From the NCBI GenBank assembly GCA_041940525.1, contig JBGTSB010000010.1:1-64000 (forward strand): a stretch of DNA of 64,000 bases. Reading direction: 5' to 3'. Origin of the DNA: JAKAXS01 sp041940525 (GTDB lineage: Bacteria > Pseudomonadota > Alphaproteobacteria > Rhizobiales > Hyphomicrobiaceae). Below, in pieces: positions 43,929 through 52,924 of this stretch. Each line of letters opens with the position of its first letter. Positions within the stretch are counted from its first letter, which is position 1. The notes beneath the pieces were generated by a model, which was given only the letters and a program-made list of their open reading frames with translations, was not told the DNA's origin and did no database searches. A program made the translations under genes and the position numbers.

Positions 43929-45503
43929 TTAGCGGCGGTCTTCAACGGTGGTGAGCCAGCGGGCCCCGAAGAACGTGACAGCCATCGCCAAATAGCCAAC
44001 CGCTGCTGTCCATGCCGGTTGACCAAAGGCCCCCACGACATCCTTGGCAGCGAACGTATAACTGTGCATCAGCCCCGTGGCGGACAGCGCCGCCGCGGCC
44101 ATCGCCCACAGTCCGGCGGACACAAAGCGGCGTTCGATCAAATGCACTGTCAGCGCCGACAAGATCATCGCGGTGAAGATGAAGCCCTGCTCGATGGCGA
44201 AGCCGCCAGCGATGTAGTTGCCCGCCTGAGCCATAGCCTCAGAGATTGCCGGCGAAAAGTCCGCGCCGCCTGCCCGCAAGCCATCCTTTGCCATCAGCAC
44301 GCCCCAAGCGCCAATGCCTGGAAGCAGGCCCAAGACGACAGCCGGCGCGTGCTCGCGCGGTGTAGCCTCGAACGCCTGCGCCGCCATGATGATGCCGATC
44401 CAAAGCACAATCGCCATGCCCGCCTCGATCGGCACGAGCCAAGCCAGGATTGCGAGTGAGCCCGAAAGGCACAGAACAGTGAAGAACCCCGCGTTCAAAA
44501 TCGAGTAGCCGGCGCGGGCACCAAGCACTTTCCAGCCCGGGTGGCCAATGTAAAGAGTCGTTGGAAAGCACGAGCCAAACAGCGCCGCAGCTATCGAGCC
44601 GATCCCGTTCACCGCAAGCGCCGGCCCCGTTTCGAACGAATCACCTGCCGCCTCGGCGGACTCGATATTTTGTAGCGAGCCGATGACGCTGAAAATGCCG
44701 ATCGGGATAATCACGGCAACGTAGGTCAAAACTTCTTGCGAGGTCAGCCCCGCTAGGATCTCGCCAGGAACAGGCACGGGCAAATGCAACCCAAGAGCCT
44801 CACCGCTAGGCGGCTCCAACGGGATCAAGCCCGTCGCGAAGGACAAAACGACTCCGATCAAGATGGCGACCAAGCCGCCCGGCAGCCCGCCGCGAAAACG
44901 AACCTTCCCGAAATAGACGAGTAAGATCACTCCAAGTGTCGCGAAGCCGACGATCGGGCTGGCGTACGTGCGAAACAGGAAGGCGAAGGAGATAAACCCC
45001 AAAGCGATGCCGGCCAACGTCGACAGCAAGGCAGCACGCGGTGTCGCCCGGCGCAGCTTCTCCGCAAAAAGCGCTCCCGCCAATTCGATCACCCCTGACC
45101 CAAAACAGGCCACAAGCCCCATGCGCCAAGCCAACAGCGAGGCTTCAGCGTCGGGAACACCCCGCGCCTTGGCGGCCAATAGCGTGGGAAGCATGACCAA
45201 GAAGATAAAGGCAAACAAGGAGACGGTATTGATGCCGTACGGCAGGGCGCAAATATCGGTTCGCCCTGTTTTTCGCGACAGCCGCACGGCCTGCCAGCTG
45301 TAGAAGGTGTTGCCAACGATGAGCGATACTGCCGCGCCGGGCAGGATGGCGCCAAATATGAGATCGTCGGAGAATCCCAGAACGCCCCGGCAGAGCGCCA
45401 CAATGACCAGCAGCTGGACCAGGTTATCAATAGCGAGCCCAAAGAAACCATCAATGTCGCCTCGGCAAAACCAAGGCATGCCTTTAGACCCGTTCTCAGA
45501 CAT
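43929..45503 (-). CDS. NCS2/xanthine-uracil-like or SulP-like permease
   Basis: About 524 aa, 12-14 transmembrane segments. The start PWFCRGDIDGFFGLAIDNLVQLLVI and the mid segment CALPYGINTVSLFAF resemble the AzgA/NCS2 fold. ESAEAAGDSFETGPALAVNGIGS is a variant of the NCS2 substrate loop. Transport of a purine, an anion or similar is likely; the substrate cannot be fixed. ATG 45503 is preferred over 45530 because the protein core begins right after it. Divergent from the photolyase gene. Confidence 0.72.
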   Translation of the reverse strand: MSENGSKGMPWFCRGDIDGFFGLAIDNLVQLLVIVALCRGVLGFSDDLIFGAILPGAAVSLIVGNTFYSWQAVRLSRKTGRTDICALPYGINTVSLFAFIFLVMLPTLLAAKARGVPDAEASLLAWRMGLVACFGSGVIELAGALFAEKLRRATPRAALLSTLAGIALGFISFAFLFRTYASPIVGFATLGVILLVYFGKVRFRGGLPGGLVAILIGVVLSFATGLIPLEPPSGEALGLHLPVPVPGEILAGLTSQEVLTYVAVIIPIGIFSVIGSLQNIESAEAAGDSFETGPALAVNGIGSIAAALFGSCFPTTLYIGHPGWKVLGARAGYSILNAGFFTVLCLSGSLAILAWLVPIEAGMAIVLWIGIIMAAQAFEATPREHAPAVVLGLLPGIGAWGVLMAKDGLRAGGADFSPAISEAMAQAGNYIAGGFAIEQGFIFTAMILSALTVHLIERRFVSAGLWAMAAAALSATGLMHSYTFAAKDVVGAFGQPAWTAAVGYLAMAVTFFGARWLTTVEDRR

Positions 45504-45684
45504 CGGAATTCCGCACTCGCGACCAGCCACCTAGAAAATCACTTAGCAACGCCCCGCCTAGCTTGGCAAACGGCGATTGAGCTCACCGGCATCGACTTTT
45601 TGGATCGTAGCGGTAGTTTGAAAGTGAAATCCAACCCGGACACAGCGCCGTAAACCGAAAGTCTCCAGCTGCGTTAGGTTTACG

Positions 45685-47226
45685 ATGCCCAGCACCCGCA
45701 ACCTTGTGCTCATCCTCGGTGATCAGCTGTCCGGTAAGATCAGCAGTCTCGAAGGATTTGATGCCAGGCAAGACCGCATCCTCATGTGCGAGGTGCGCGA
45801 AGAAGCAACCTACGTCAAGCACCACAAAAAGAAGATCGCGTTCCTGTTCTCCGCCATGCGCCACTTCGCACAGGAGCTGGAGTCTAAGGGATACAGTCTG
45901 CGCTACACCAAGCTGGATGACGGCTCCAACGCCGGCTCCTTTTCCGGCGAGGCCAAACGCGCCATCAAGGATTTCAAGCCGGACAAGATCATCGTGACGA
46001 TGCCGGGCGAGTATCGCGTGCTGAAAGATATGGAGACTTGGGAGAAGCATTTCGGTGTCCCAGTCGAGATCCGCAAAGACACACGCTTCCTCTGCTCGCC
46101 TGAAGACTTCGCCGCTTGGGCCGCGGATCGCAAAACTCTACGGATGGAATATTTTTACCGCGAGATGCGTAAGCGATTTGGCATTCTCATGGATGGCGGC
46201 GGGCCTACTGGAGGGGAGTGGAACTACGACTCCCAAAATCGCAAACCGCCGAAGGCCGGCCTCAACCCGCCGAAGCCCTACAGTGCGCAGGTCGATAAAA
46301 TTACCCAGGATTGCATCAAACTTGTCGGCGAAGCGTTCGATGATCATTTCGGCGACCTTGAGCCGTTCCATTTTGCCGTCACGCGCGATCAGGCGCGCTA
46401 TGCGCTGGATAAGTTCATCAGCGAGCGCCTGGCAAAGTTCGGCGATTATCAGGATGCGATGGTCCAAGACGAGCCGTGGATGTTCCATTCGCACATCAGC
46501 TTTTACCTAAACTGCGGCCTGCTTGACCCGTTGGAGGTCGTGGAAAAGGCAGAAAAGGCCTACCGCGATTGCGACGCGCCGCTCAACGCCGTGGAAGGCT
46601 TCATACGGCAGATCATAGGCTGGAGGGAATACGTCAGAGGCATCTATTGGCAGCAGATGCCGGACTACGCGGACAAGAACTTCCTGAACGCCAAGCGCGA
46701 CCTGCCCTGGTTTTTCTGGGACGGCAATACCAGCATGAACTGCCTGCGCCAATGTGTTCTGGAAACGAAGCAGAACGCTTACGCGCATCATATCCAGCGC
46801 CTGATGGTGCTCGGAAATTTTGCGCTGATCGCCGGCATCGATCCGGCGCAAGTGAACGAATGGTACTTGATCGTCTACGCAGACGCCTATGAGTGGGTGG
46901 AGATGCCGAACGTGACGGGCATGATCTTGTTCGCCGACGGTGGCCTGCTGGCCAGTAAGCCCTACGCCGCAGGCGGCGCCTACATCAACCGCATGTCCGA
47001 CTATTGCAAGAGCTGCTCTTACAAAGTGTCGAAGAAGAACGGCGCGGAAGCCTGCCCATTCAACTACCTGTATTGGGATTTTCTGACACGCAATAAGCGT
47101 CAGCTCAAGGGCAACCCGCGCCTGAACCGGGCCTACGCGACGCTCGCCAAAATGGACGACGAAAAGAAAGCCGCGATCCGCGACGACTCCCGCCGCTTCT
47201 CCAAGGAGATCGAGGGCGAGGTCTGA
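45685..47226 (+). CDS. phrB: iron-sulfur (6-4) photolyase / bacterial cryptochrome (FeS-BCP)
   Basis: 513 aa DNA-repair flavoprotein using light to revert (6-4) photoproducts. N-terminal LVLILGDQLS is typical of the FeS-BCP class. Four Cys at residues 353, 441, 444 and 457 match the [4Fe-4S] ligands of Agrobacterium PhrB (spacing identical, offset by three). The QNAYAHHIQRLMVLGN segment holds the active-site His region, and WYLIVYADAYEWVEMPNVTGM lines the FAD site. Regulator and operon partners are not evident; it stands alone. Confidence 0.93.
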   Translation: MPSTRNLVLILGDQLSGKISSLEGFDARQDRILMCEVREEATYVKHHKKKIAFLFSAMRHFAQELESKGYSLRYTKLDDGSNAGSFSGEAKRAIKDFKPDKIIVTMPGEYRVLKDMETWEKHFGVPVEIRKDTRFLCSPEDFAAWAADRKTLRMEYFYREMRKRFGILMDGGGPTGGEWNYDSQNRKPPKAGLNPPKPYSAQVDKITQDCIKLVGEAFDDHFGDLEPFHFAVTRDQARYALDKFISERLAKFGDYQDAMVQDEPWMFHSHISFYLNCGLLDPLEVVEKAEKAYRDCDAPLNAVEGFIRQIIGWREYVRGIYWQQMPDYADKNFLNAKRDLPWFFWDGNTSMNCLRQCVLETKQNAYAHHIQRLMVLGNFALIAGIDPAQVNEWYLIVYADAYEWVEMPNVTGMILFADGGLLASKPYAAGGAYINRMSDYCKSCSYKVSKKNGAEACPFNYLYWDFLTRNKRQLKGNPRLNRAYATLAKMDDEKKAAIRDDSRRFSKEIEGEV

Positions 47227-47286
47227 CTGCAATCCGGGTCGCTTCTGGGTCGTAATCCGTCACACTCAGCAAACTTCAAGCCCGGA

Positions 47287-47697
47287 CTATGACCGCGATC
47301 CGATTTTAGCGAACAGCGCTCCAAGAAAGGCCGGGATCGCGGGAATTGCAATGACGGCTGTGGTCAAGAGCGCTGACAGTACGGTCGCCTTATCAGCATG
47401 CGCGGGATTGGCGGATACCGCAGTCACGTGACGAAGCGCGAGCACAATCCATATGAGCGCCGCCGAGAACATCCACACCGCCGCCGGACCCGGCTTTTTG
47501 AGGGTCTTTGTCGTTCCGATCAAGCACACAACCAACGCCGCGAAGGATAGGCCGATGTGCCAGAAACCGCTGTTGGCGATCTTCCAGTAAGGGCTGTTGC
47601 CGAACTGGCTGAAAGCGCCCACGAACCAGCCGCCGACGGCAAACGACACGATCCCCAATACGCCAAATATCAACGCTGCAATTTTCAAAACAATCAC
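47287..47697 (-). CDS. small four-helix membrane protein, unknown function
   Basis: 136 aa with four predicted transmembrane helices (IVLKIAALIFGVLGIVSFAV, FWHIGLSFAALVVCLIGT, AVWMFSAALIWIVLAL, VLSALLTTAVIAIPAIPAFLG). No family motif that I recognise. Convergent with the photolyase gene and divergent from the P450 gene. Confidence 0.6.
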   Translation of the reverse strand: MIVLKIAALIFGVLGIVSFAVGGWFVGAFSQFGNSPYWKIANSGFWHIGLSFAALVVCLIGTTKTLKKPGPAAVWMFSAALIWIVLALRHVTAVSANPAHADKATVLSALLTTAVIAIPAIPAFLGALFAKIGSRS

Positions 47698-47887
47698 CGC
47701 TTAACAACAGTGGCCGCAGTGCTCCGGAGCCGCAGCTTTGAGATAATCACAAGGCGCCAACGTTGTCGATTCGTTCGCTGAGCGATTGGAACCACATCAA
47801 ATGTGAACATGGTCCGCTTGTCCTGACGCAAACCTGTGCTTGTATGCGGACCAAAAAAGCCGCGTTGCGCGATAGCGAGGAGCGCCC

Positions 47888-49102
47888 ATGAAATCTCCCG
47901 TCGACTTTACAAGCCAGGAATATCTGCGTGATCCCGCGAGCGGTTTGCAACGCCTGCGAGAGGCAGGGCCGCTGGTTCAGATCAAATTTCCGATTGTCGG
48001 CAAGGTCTGGGTCACCACGACGTACGAGACAACCGCTCAGGTTTTGAAAGACAGCAAGACCTTCACCTTGCGCAAGGACGGAACCGGCGTCGCCGGGGTG
48101 CGCTGGTGGATGCCGGGCATCATCCGCACCTTAGCCAACAACATGCTGACGATGGACGAGCCGGATCATACGCGGCTTAGAAAAATCGTCGATGAAGCGT
48201 TCCGCCGCCGCGCAGTTCTTGAGATGGAACCTCAGGTCCGGGCCCTGGCGGTACGGTTTGCCGGAAGCCTCTTCGACGACGGGAACCCGGCCGATCTGGT
48301 CGAACGCTATTCGCGAGCAGTGCCGCTCTACGTCATCTGCGAACTGCTTGGCATCCCGGAAGACGACCGCGCACAATTCGCTTCTTGGACAAGCAATTTC
48401 ACACGTGTCGGAGGCGGCTTCGGGTTTTGGCGGATCGTGCCGGCTATTTGGTCTATCCGGAAATACATCACGCGCTACATCGATCACGTCCGCAAGCATG
48501 GCGGCGAAGGCTTGATCGGCGATCTCGTCCGCATCGAAAAGGAGGGCGGAGACATCAGCCCGAACGAGATGGTCGCGATGGTGTTCTTGCTGCTCGGCGC
48601 GGGCGCGGAAACGACGACGCACGTGATTGGCGGCGCGGCTTATGAGATGCTGAAGGCACCCGAGCTCACCAGCTGGTTGCGCGAAGACTGGAGCAGGGCG
48701 GACCTGGCTGTTGAGGAATTCCTGCGTGTGATCTCCGCGGTGCAGTTCTCGAAGCCGAGGCATGTGCGTGCTGATTGTGATCTGGCCGGCACGAAACTGA
48801 ACAAAGGTGATATGATCATGCCTATGATTGCCGCCGCCAACTACGACCCATCGGCGAACGATTCACCAAACATGCTCGATCCCGCGCGCCGCCCCAACCG
48901 GCATTTGGCGTTCGGAACCGGCATCCATTTCTGCCTTGGCCATCAGCTGGCACGGCTGGAAGCGAAGACGGCCCTAGAGATCCTGTTCACTCGCTGGCCC
49001 AATTTGGCGCTGGCCGGTGCGCCTGATAGCATCCGCTGGGCTCCCCGCCCCGGCATGCGGGCAATAGCCGCCCTGCCGGTGACGCCTGGCGCGGCAGGCT
49101 GA
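47888..49102 (+). CDS. cytochrome P450
   Basis: 404 aa heme monooxygenase of bacterial CYP type. The heme-binding loop AFGTGIHFCLGHQLAR places the thiolate ligand at Cys349. The K-helix E-x-x-R is in EEFLRV, and the I-helix oxygen-activation motif is GAGAETTTH. The start is supported by GAGGAG ending 5 nt before the ATG. No ferredoxin or reductase gene is adjacent, so redox partners must lie elsewhere. Substrate is unknown. Confidence 0.94.
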   Translation: MKSPVDFTSQEYLRDPASGLQRLREAGPLVQIKFPIVGKVWVTTTYETTAQVLKDSKTFTLRKDGTGVAGVRWWMPGIIRTLANNMLTMDEPDHTRLRKIVDEAFRRRAVLEMEPQVRALAVRFAGSLFDDGNPADLVERYSRAVPLYVICELLGIPEDDRAQFASWTSNFTRVGGGFGFWRIVPAIWSIRKYITRYIDHVRKHGGEGLIGDLVRIEKEGGDISPNEMVAMVFLLLGAGAETTTHVIGGAAYEMLKAPELTSWLREDWSRADLAVEEFLRVISAVQFSKPRHVRADCDLAGTKLNKGDMIMPMIAAANYDPSANDSPNMLDPARRPNRHLAFGTGIHFCLGHQLARLEAKTALEILFTRWPNLALAGAPDSIRWAPRPGMRAIAALPVTPGAAG

Positions 49103-49142
49103 CGCAAGCCGTTATCCCCTGCGCTAAACAGCCCGGGCAGTG

Positions 49143-49163
49143 ATTTGTGGAACTGTCACAAAT
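49143..49163. repeat. inverted repeat upstream of ugd
   Basis: ATTTGTG / CACAAAT, 7-bp arms, 7-nt spacer, set between two copies of ACAGCCCGG. Located between the P450 stop and ugd, about 100 nt upstream of the ugd start. Could be an operator or a weak terminator; no T-tract. Confidence 0.35.
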
Positions 49164-49264
49164 GCCGGTTAGACAGCCCGGCTTATGCCATCTATGAAGC
49201 ATCACAGCACGCAGCGGCCGTGCTGACTGATTGACGTTAGCCGCCACGTCTTGAGGAACTTTTC

Positions 49265-50587
49265 ATGAAACTATCGGTCATTGGCACAGGGTACGTTGGA
49301 CTGGTGACCGGCGCCTGTTTCGCGGATGTTGGCAATGATGTCGTCTGTCTCGACCTTAACGAGGAGAAGATCGCGACATTGAAGGCAGGCAAGGTCCCTT
49401 TTTATGAACCGGGTCTGGAAGACCTGGTCGCCAGCAACTTTGAAGCTGGACGCCTCAAGTTTGAATCCGATCCCATCGCGGCGACGAAGCACGGTGACAT
49501 TCAGTTTATCGCCGTTGGCACACCGCCGGCGGAGGACGGTTCGGCCGATCTGCAGTACGTGCTTGCCGCCGCACGAAAGGTCGCCGAGCATATGGACGGC
49601 GACAAACTCATCGTCGACAAGAGCACGGTGCCTGTCGGCACCGCCGACAAGGTTAAAGACGCGGTGCAAGAGGTGCTCCAAAAGCGGGGCGTGTCGCACA
49701 AGGTATCCGTAGTCTCAAACCCGGAATTCCTGCGCGAAGGATCAGCCGTGGGAGACTTCCTCCGTCCGGCCCGCATCATTGTCGGCACCGACGATGAGGA
49801 CTCGATCGAAATCCTGCGTCAGCTCTACGCGCCGTTTGAGCGCAACCACTCCAAGATGATGCTGATGGATACGCGGACCGCCGAGCTGACCAAATATGCG
49901 GCGAACGCCATGCTGGCCACCCGCATCAGCTTCATGAACGAAATGGCCTTGATAGCCGAAGCAGTTGGCGCCGACATTGATCGGCTGCGCCACGGCATCG
50001 GTAGCGACAGCCGAATTGGCAGCGACTTTCTGTACGCTGGCTGCGGCTATGGCGGTTCATGCTTTCCCAAGGACGTCGCCGCGCTTCTTCGCACCGCGAA
50101 CGAGATCTCCGTGCCCGCCAGCCTTTTGCAGTCGGTTTCGGACGTGAACGATCGCCAGAAGCAGGTTCTTGCCGGCAAGATAGCCAAACGTTTTGGCGAC
50201 GACCTCTCCGGTAAGACATTCGCGGTCTGGGGGCTGGCCTTCAAACCGGAGACGGACGACGTGCGTGAGGCGCCAAGCTTGGTTTTGATCGCCGGTCTTC
50301 TGGCTCGCGGCGCTAAGATCAAGGCCTACGATCCGGTCGCCTCGAAGGAAGCGATGAAGGCGATGAACAATCCCGACGGTGTCGAAATCACGCCAACGGC
50401 CTTTGAAGCGCTCACTGGAGCGGACGCTCTCGTGATCGTGACTGAGTGGAAGGAATTTCGCAGCCCAGATCTGGTCGAGATCAAGAAGCGCTTGCGCCAC
50501 CCCGTCATCTTCGACGGTCGCAATATCCTCGACATTAACGCCGTGAATTCGGCCGGCCTGGAATATTCGGGCATAGGCAGGGGCTGA
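49265..50587 (+). CDS. ugd: UDP-glucose 6-dehydrogenase
   Basis: 440 aa. Oxidises UDP-glucose to UDP-glucuronate with two NAD+. N-terminal Rossmann VIGTGYVGLVTGACFADVG, then STVPVGTADKV and NPEFLREGSA. The catalytic Cys is in GCGYGGSCFPKDV, and the C-terminal UDP domain has AFKPETDDVREAPS. GAGGAA precedes the ATG. It is separate from the polysaccharide island but could feed it, or exopolysaccharide and lipid sugars elsewhere. It is a different class from the TviB-type enzyme at 5383-6681. Confidence 0.95.
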   Translation: MKLSVIGTGYVGLVTGACFADVGNDVVCLDLNEEKIATLKAGKVPFYEPGLEDLVASNFEAGRLKFESDPIAATKHGDIQFIAVGTPPAEDGSADLQYVLAAARKVAEHMDGDKLIVDKSTVPVGTADKVKDAVQEVLQKRGVSHKVSVVSNPEFLREGSAVGDFLRPARIIVGTDDEDSIEILRQLYAPFERNHSKMMLMDTRTAELTKYAANAMLATRISFMNEMALIAEAVGADIDRLRHGIGSDSRIGSDFLYAGCGYGGSCFPKDVAALLRTANEISVPASLLQSVSDVNDRQKQVLAGKIAKRFGDDLSGKTFAVWGLAFKPETDDVREAPSLVLIAGLLARGAKIKAYDPVASKEAMKAMNNPDGVEITPTAFEALTGADALVIVTEWKEFRSPDLVEIKKRLRHPVIFDGRNILDINAVNSAGLEYSGIGRG

Positions 50588-50815
50588 TCAGCCTTAACAA
50601 ACGGCGTAAAAACTTTGGGCCTCGCCCTCTTAGCTGCCTGGACGGTAACGCGCTTACCCGCCCGGGTAGGACGATTGGCATGGAAATGGCCATTGCCGCT
50701 GAAGCCAGACCATTTTACTTTCTCCTCCTAAAGACGAACTCAGCCACGACACTTCGGGGTAGGCTGTACCCTGAGCGCGCCGATGAGCCATGGGTCGACC
50801 AAGGGAAACGTACCA

Positions 50816-52765
50816 ATGAAAAACAAAGTTATTTCAGCTGACGAGGCGATCGCCCTGATCAGCGACGGGGACGTCGTAACAACTACGGGCTTCGTCCAGA
50901 GCTGCATTCCAGAAGCTCTGCATGCCGCGCTAGAAAAAAGATTTCTTGAAACAAACGGGCCGCGCGATTTGACGCTGATGATGTGCGCCGGCGCCGGGGA
51001 CAGCAAGGGCCTGGGAACAGGCCGGCTTCACCACGAAGGCCTCCTGAAGCGCGTCATCGCCGCCAATTTCGGCCGTATGCCCAAAGTTGCTGAAGCGGCC
51101 CAGAACAATAAGATTCAAGGCTACAACCTACCCCAAGGGGTAATCTCGCAGCTGTATCGTGCCTGCGCGGCCGGTCAGCCCGGGCTGTTTTCCAAGGTCG
51201 GCCTGCAAACCTACTGCGATCCGCGCCTCGGCGGCGGCAAGGTCAACGAGCTGACAGAAGAAGACATCGTCAAGCTGGTTGAGGTCGAAGGCGAGGAATG
51301 GCTGTTCTATCGCGCCACAAAGATCGACGTCGCCTTCATCCGCGGCACAAGCGCCGATCCTTCCGGCAACATCAGCGTCGAGAAGGAAGCGCTGACGCTC
51401 GACAACCTGGCCCAGGCTATGGCGGCCCATAACAATGGCGGCATCGTCATCGCTCAGGTTGAACGCATCGTCGAGCAGGGCTCGCTGAGTCCGAAAGACG
51501 TGAAGGTGCCTGGCATTCTGGTGGACTGCGTGGTTGTTGCGGAAACGCAGGAATTGCACCGCATGAACTACGGCACGATCTACAACCCGGCGCTATCCGG
51601 CGAAATCCGCGTGCCGGTGGAAGGCATGGCCAAGATGCCTTTGGACGCCCGCAAGATCATCGCCCGCCGCGCTGCGTTTGAACTTCCGCCGAACGGCGTG
51701 GTCAATCTCGGCGTCGGCGCGCCAGACGGCGTCGCTGCTGTTGCGAACGAAGAGAAAGTCACGCCCTACATCACGCTCACGACCGAGGCCGGCGCAATCG
51801 GCGGCGTGCTCGCAGGCGGATCAAGCTTCGGTTCTTCGGCCAACGCCCACTCGATCATCGACCAGAACCAGATGTTCGACTTCTATGATGGCGGTGGCTT
51901 GGATCTCACGTGTTTGGGCATGGCCGAATGTGACCAGCACGGCAACGTGAACACCAGCCGCTTCGGTGGCCGTTTGAATGGCTGCGGCGGGTTCATTAAT
52001 ATTTCGCAGAACTCACGCGCGGTTGTCTTCGCCGGTACGTTCACCGTCGGCGGCCTGAAAGTCGCGATTGAAGATGGCAAGCTCAAAATCGTCGAAGAGG
52101 GCCGCTCGCGAAAGTTCGTCGAACAGGTCGGCCAAGTTACGTTCTCCGGCAACTACGCCAAGCAGCGTCATCAGCCGGTGATCTATGTGACTGAGCGCTG
52201 CGTCTTCCAGCTGACGCCCGATGGACTGGAGCTGATCGAAGTCGCGCCCGGCATCGATATCGAACGCGATATCCTGCCTCATATGGACTTCAAGCCGCTC
52301 ATCACCAAGCCAATCGAAATGAACCCGCGGATCTTCGTCGACGAGCCGATGGATCTGCTTGACGACCTGACGAACGTCCAACTGCCAAGCCGCGTCAAGT
52401 ACGACGAAAAGCGCAACATCCTGTTCCTCAACCTCGAGGGCTGGAGCGTGCGCAAGAAATCGGACATCGAGGATCTGCAGAAGGTCCTGGTCGAGGCCTG
52501 CGAGAAAGCCGGCCGCCGCGTCAACTCTGTCGTCAACCATGATGGCTGCCGCATTGCCGAAGACCTCTATGACGATTACGCGGCGATGGTGCACCATATG
52601 GTCCAACACCACTACGCGACGACCACGCGCTACACGACGAGTGCCTTCATGCGTCTCAAAATGCAGGAAGCACTCGATAAGCGTGGCCTGGCTCCGCACA
52701 TCTACGAGCGCGAAGAAGAGGCTCATGCTGTCTTGAACGCGGAGAACCGGACAGCCGCCGAATAA
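50816..52765 (+). CDS. fused acyl-CoA:acetate/3-ketoacid CoA-transferase (family I) with C-terminal extension
   Basis: About 649 aa. The alpha-like half starts MKNKVISADEAIALISDGD, with TTTGF, MCAGAGDSKG and FIRGTSADPSGN. The beta-like half has ARRAAFELPPNGVVNLGVGA, the catalytic Glu in TTEAGAIGGV, then FDFYDGGGLDLTCLGMAECD. YdiF-type fused enzymes are about 530 aa; here roughly 120 further residues follow the core (from about KPLITKPIEMNPR). ATG 50816 has AGGGAAAC upstream; ATG 50783 has none. It transfers CoA between short-chain acids; substrate is unknown. A hairpin lies downstream. Confidence 0.87.
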   Translation: MKNKVISADEAIALISDGDVVTTTGFVQSCIPEALHAALEKRFLETNGPRDLTLMMCAGAGDSKGLGTGRLHHEGLLKRVIAANFGRMPKVAEAAQNNKIQGYNLPQGVISQLYRACAAGQPGLFSKVGLQTYCDPRLGGGKVNELTEEDIVKLVEVEGEEWLFYRATKIDVAFIRGTSADPSGNISVEKEALTLDNLAQAMAAHNNGGIVIAQVERIVEQGSLSPKDVKVPGILVDCVVVAETQELHRMNYGTIYNPALSGEIRVPVEGMAKMPLDARKIIARRAAFELPPNGVVNLGVGAPDGVAAVANEEKVTPYITLTTEAGAIGGVLAGGSSFGSSANAHSIIDQNQMFDFYDGGGLDLTCLGMAECDQHGNVNTSRFGGRLNGCGGFINISQNSRAVVFAGTFTVGGLKVAIEDGKLKIVEEGRSRKFVEQVGQVTFSGNYAKQRHQPVIYVTERCVFQLTPDGLELIEVAPGIDIERDILPHMDFKPLITKPIEMNPRIFVDEPMDLLDDLTNVQLPSRVKYDEKRNILFLNLEGWSVRKKSDIEDLQKVLVEACEKAGRRVNSVVNHDGCRIAEDLYDDYAAMVHHMVQHHYATTTRYTTSAFMRLKMQEALDKRGLAPHIYEREEEAHAVLNAENRTAAE

Positions 52766-52795
52766 GCTGAAACGTTCGCAAGTCTCACAAGGTTA

Positions 52796-52822
52796 AGGCC
52801 CGGTTGCACCACAGCCGGGCCT
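52796..52822 (+). terminator. hairpin terminator after the CoA-transferase gene
   Basis: AGGCCCGG / CCGGGCCT, 8-bp perfect stem with 11-nt loop, 30 nt past the stop codon. The following tract (ATCTCGTCT) is only mildly T-rich, so strength is uncertain. Confidence 0.6.
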
Positions 52823-52924
52823 ATCTCGTCTACCAACCAACACCGGAGCGCTGGAACGGCGTTGGAGCCGCAACCCATGAACTTGGGCTTGCAGGCCTCT
52901 GGCTTCAGCCAATAAAATCCGCAA

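Noticed and set aside
46507..47232. 241-aa minus-strand open frame over the photolyase 3' half
   Set aside because: Antisense shadow; the plus-strand photolyase has the four cluster Cys and all expected motifs.
52013..52726. 237-aa minus-strand open frame over the CoA-transferase
   Set aside because: Antisense shadow with no recognisable domain; the sense gene is full length and family-consistent.
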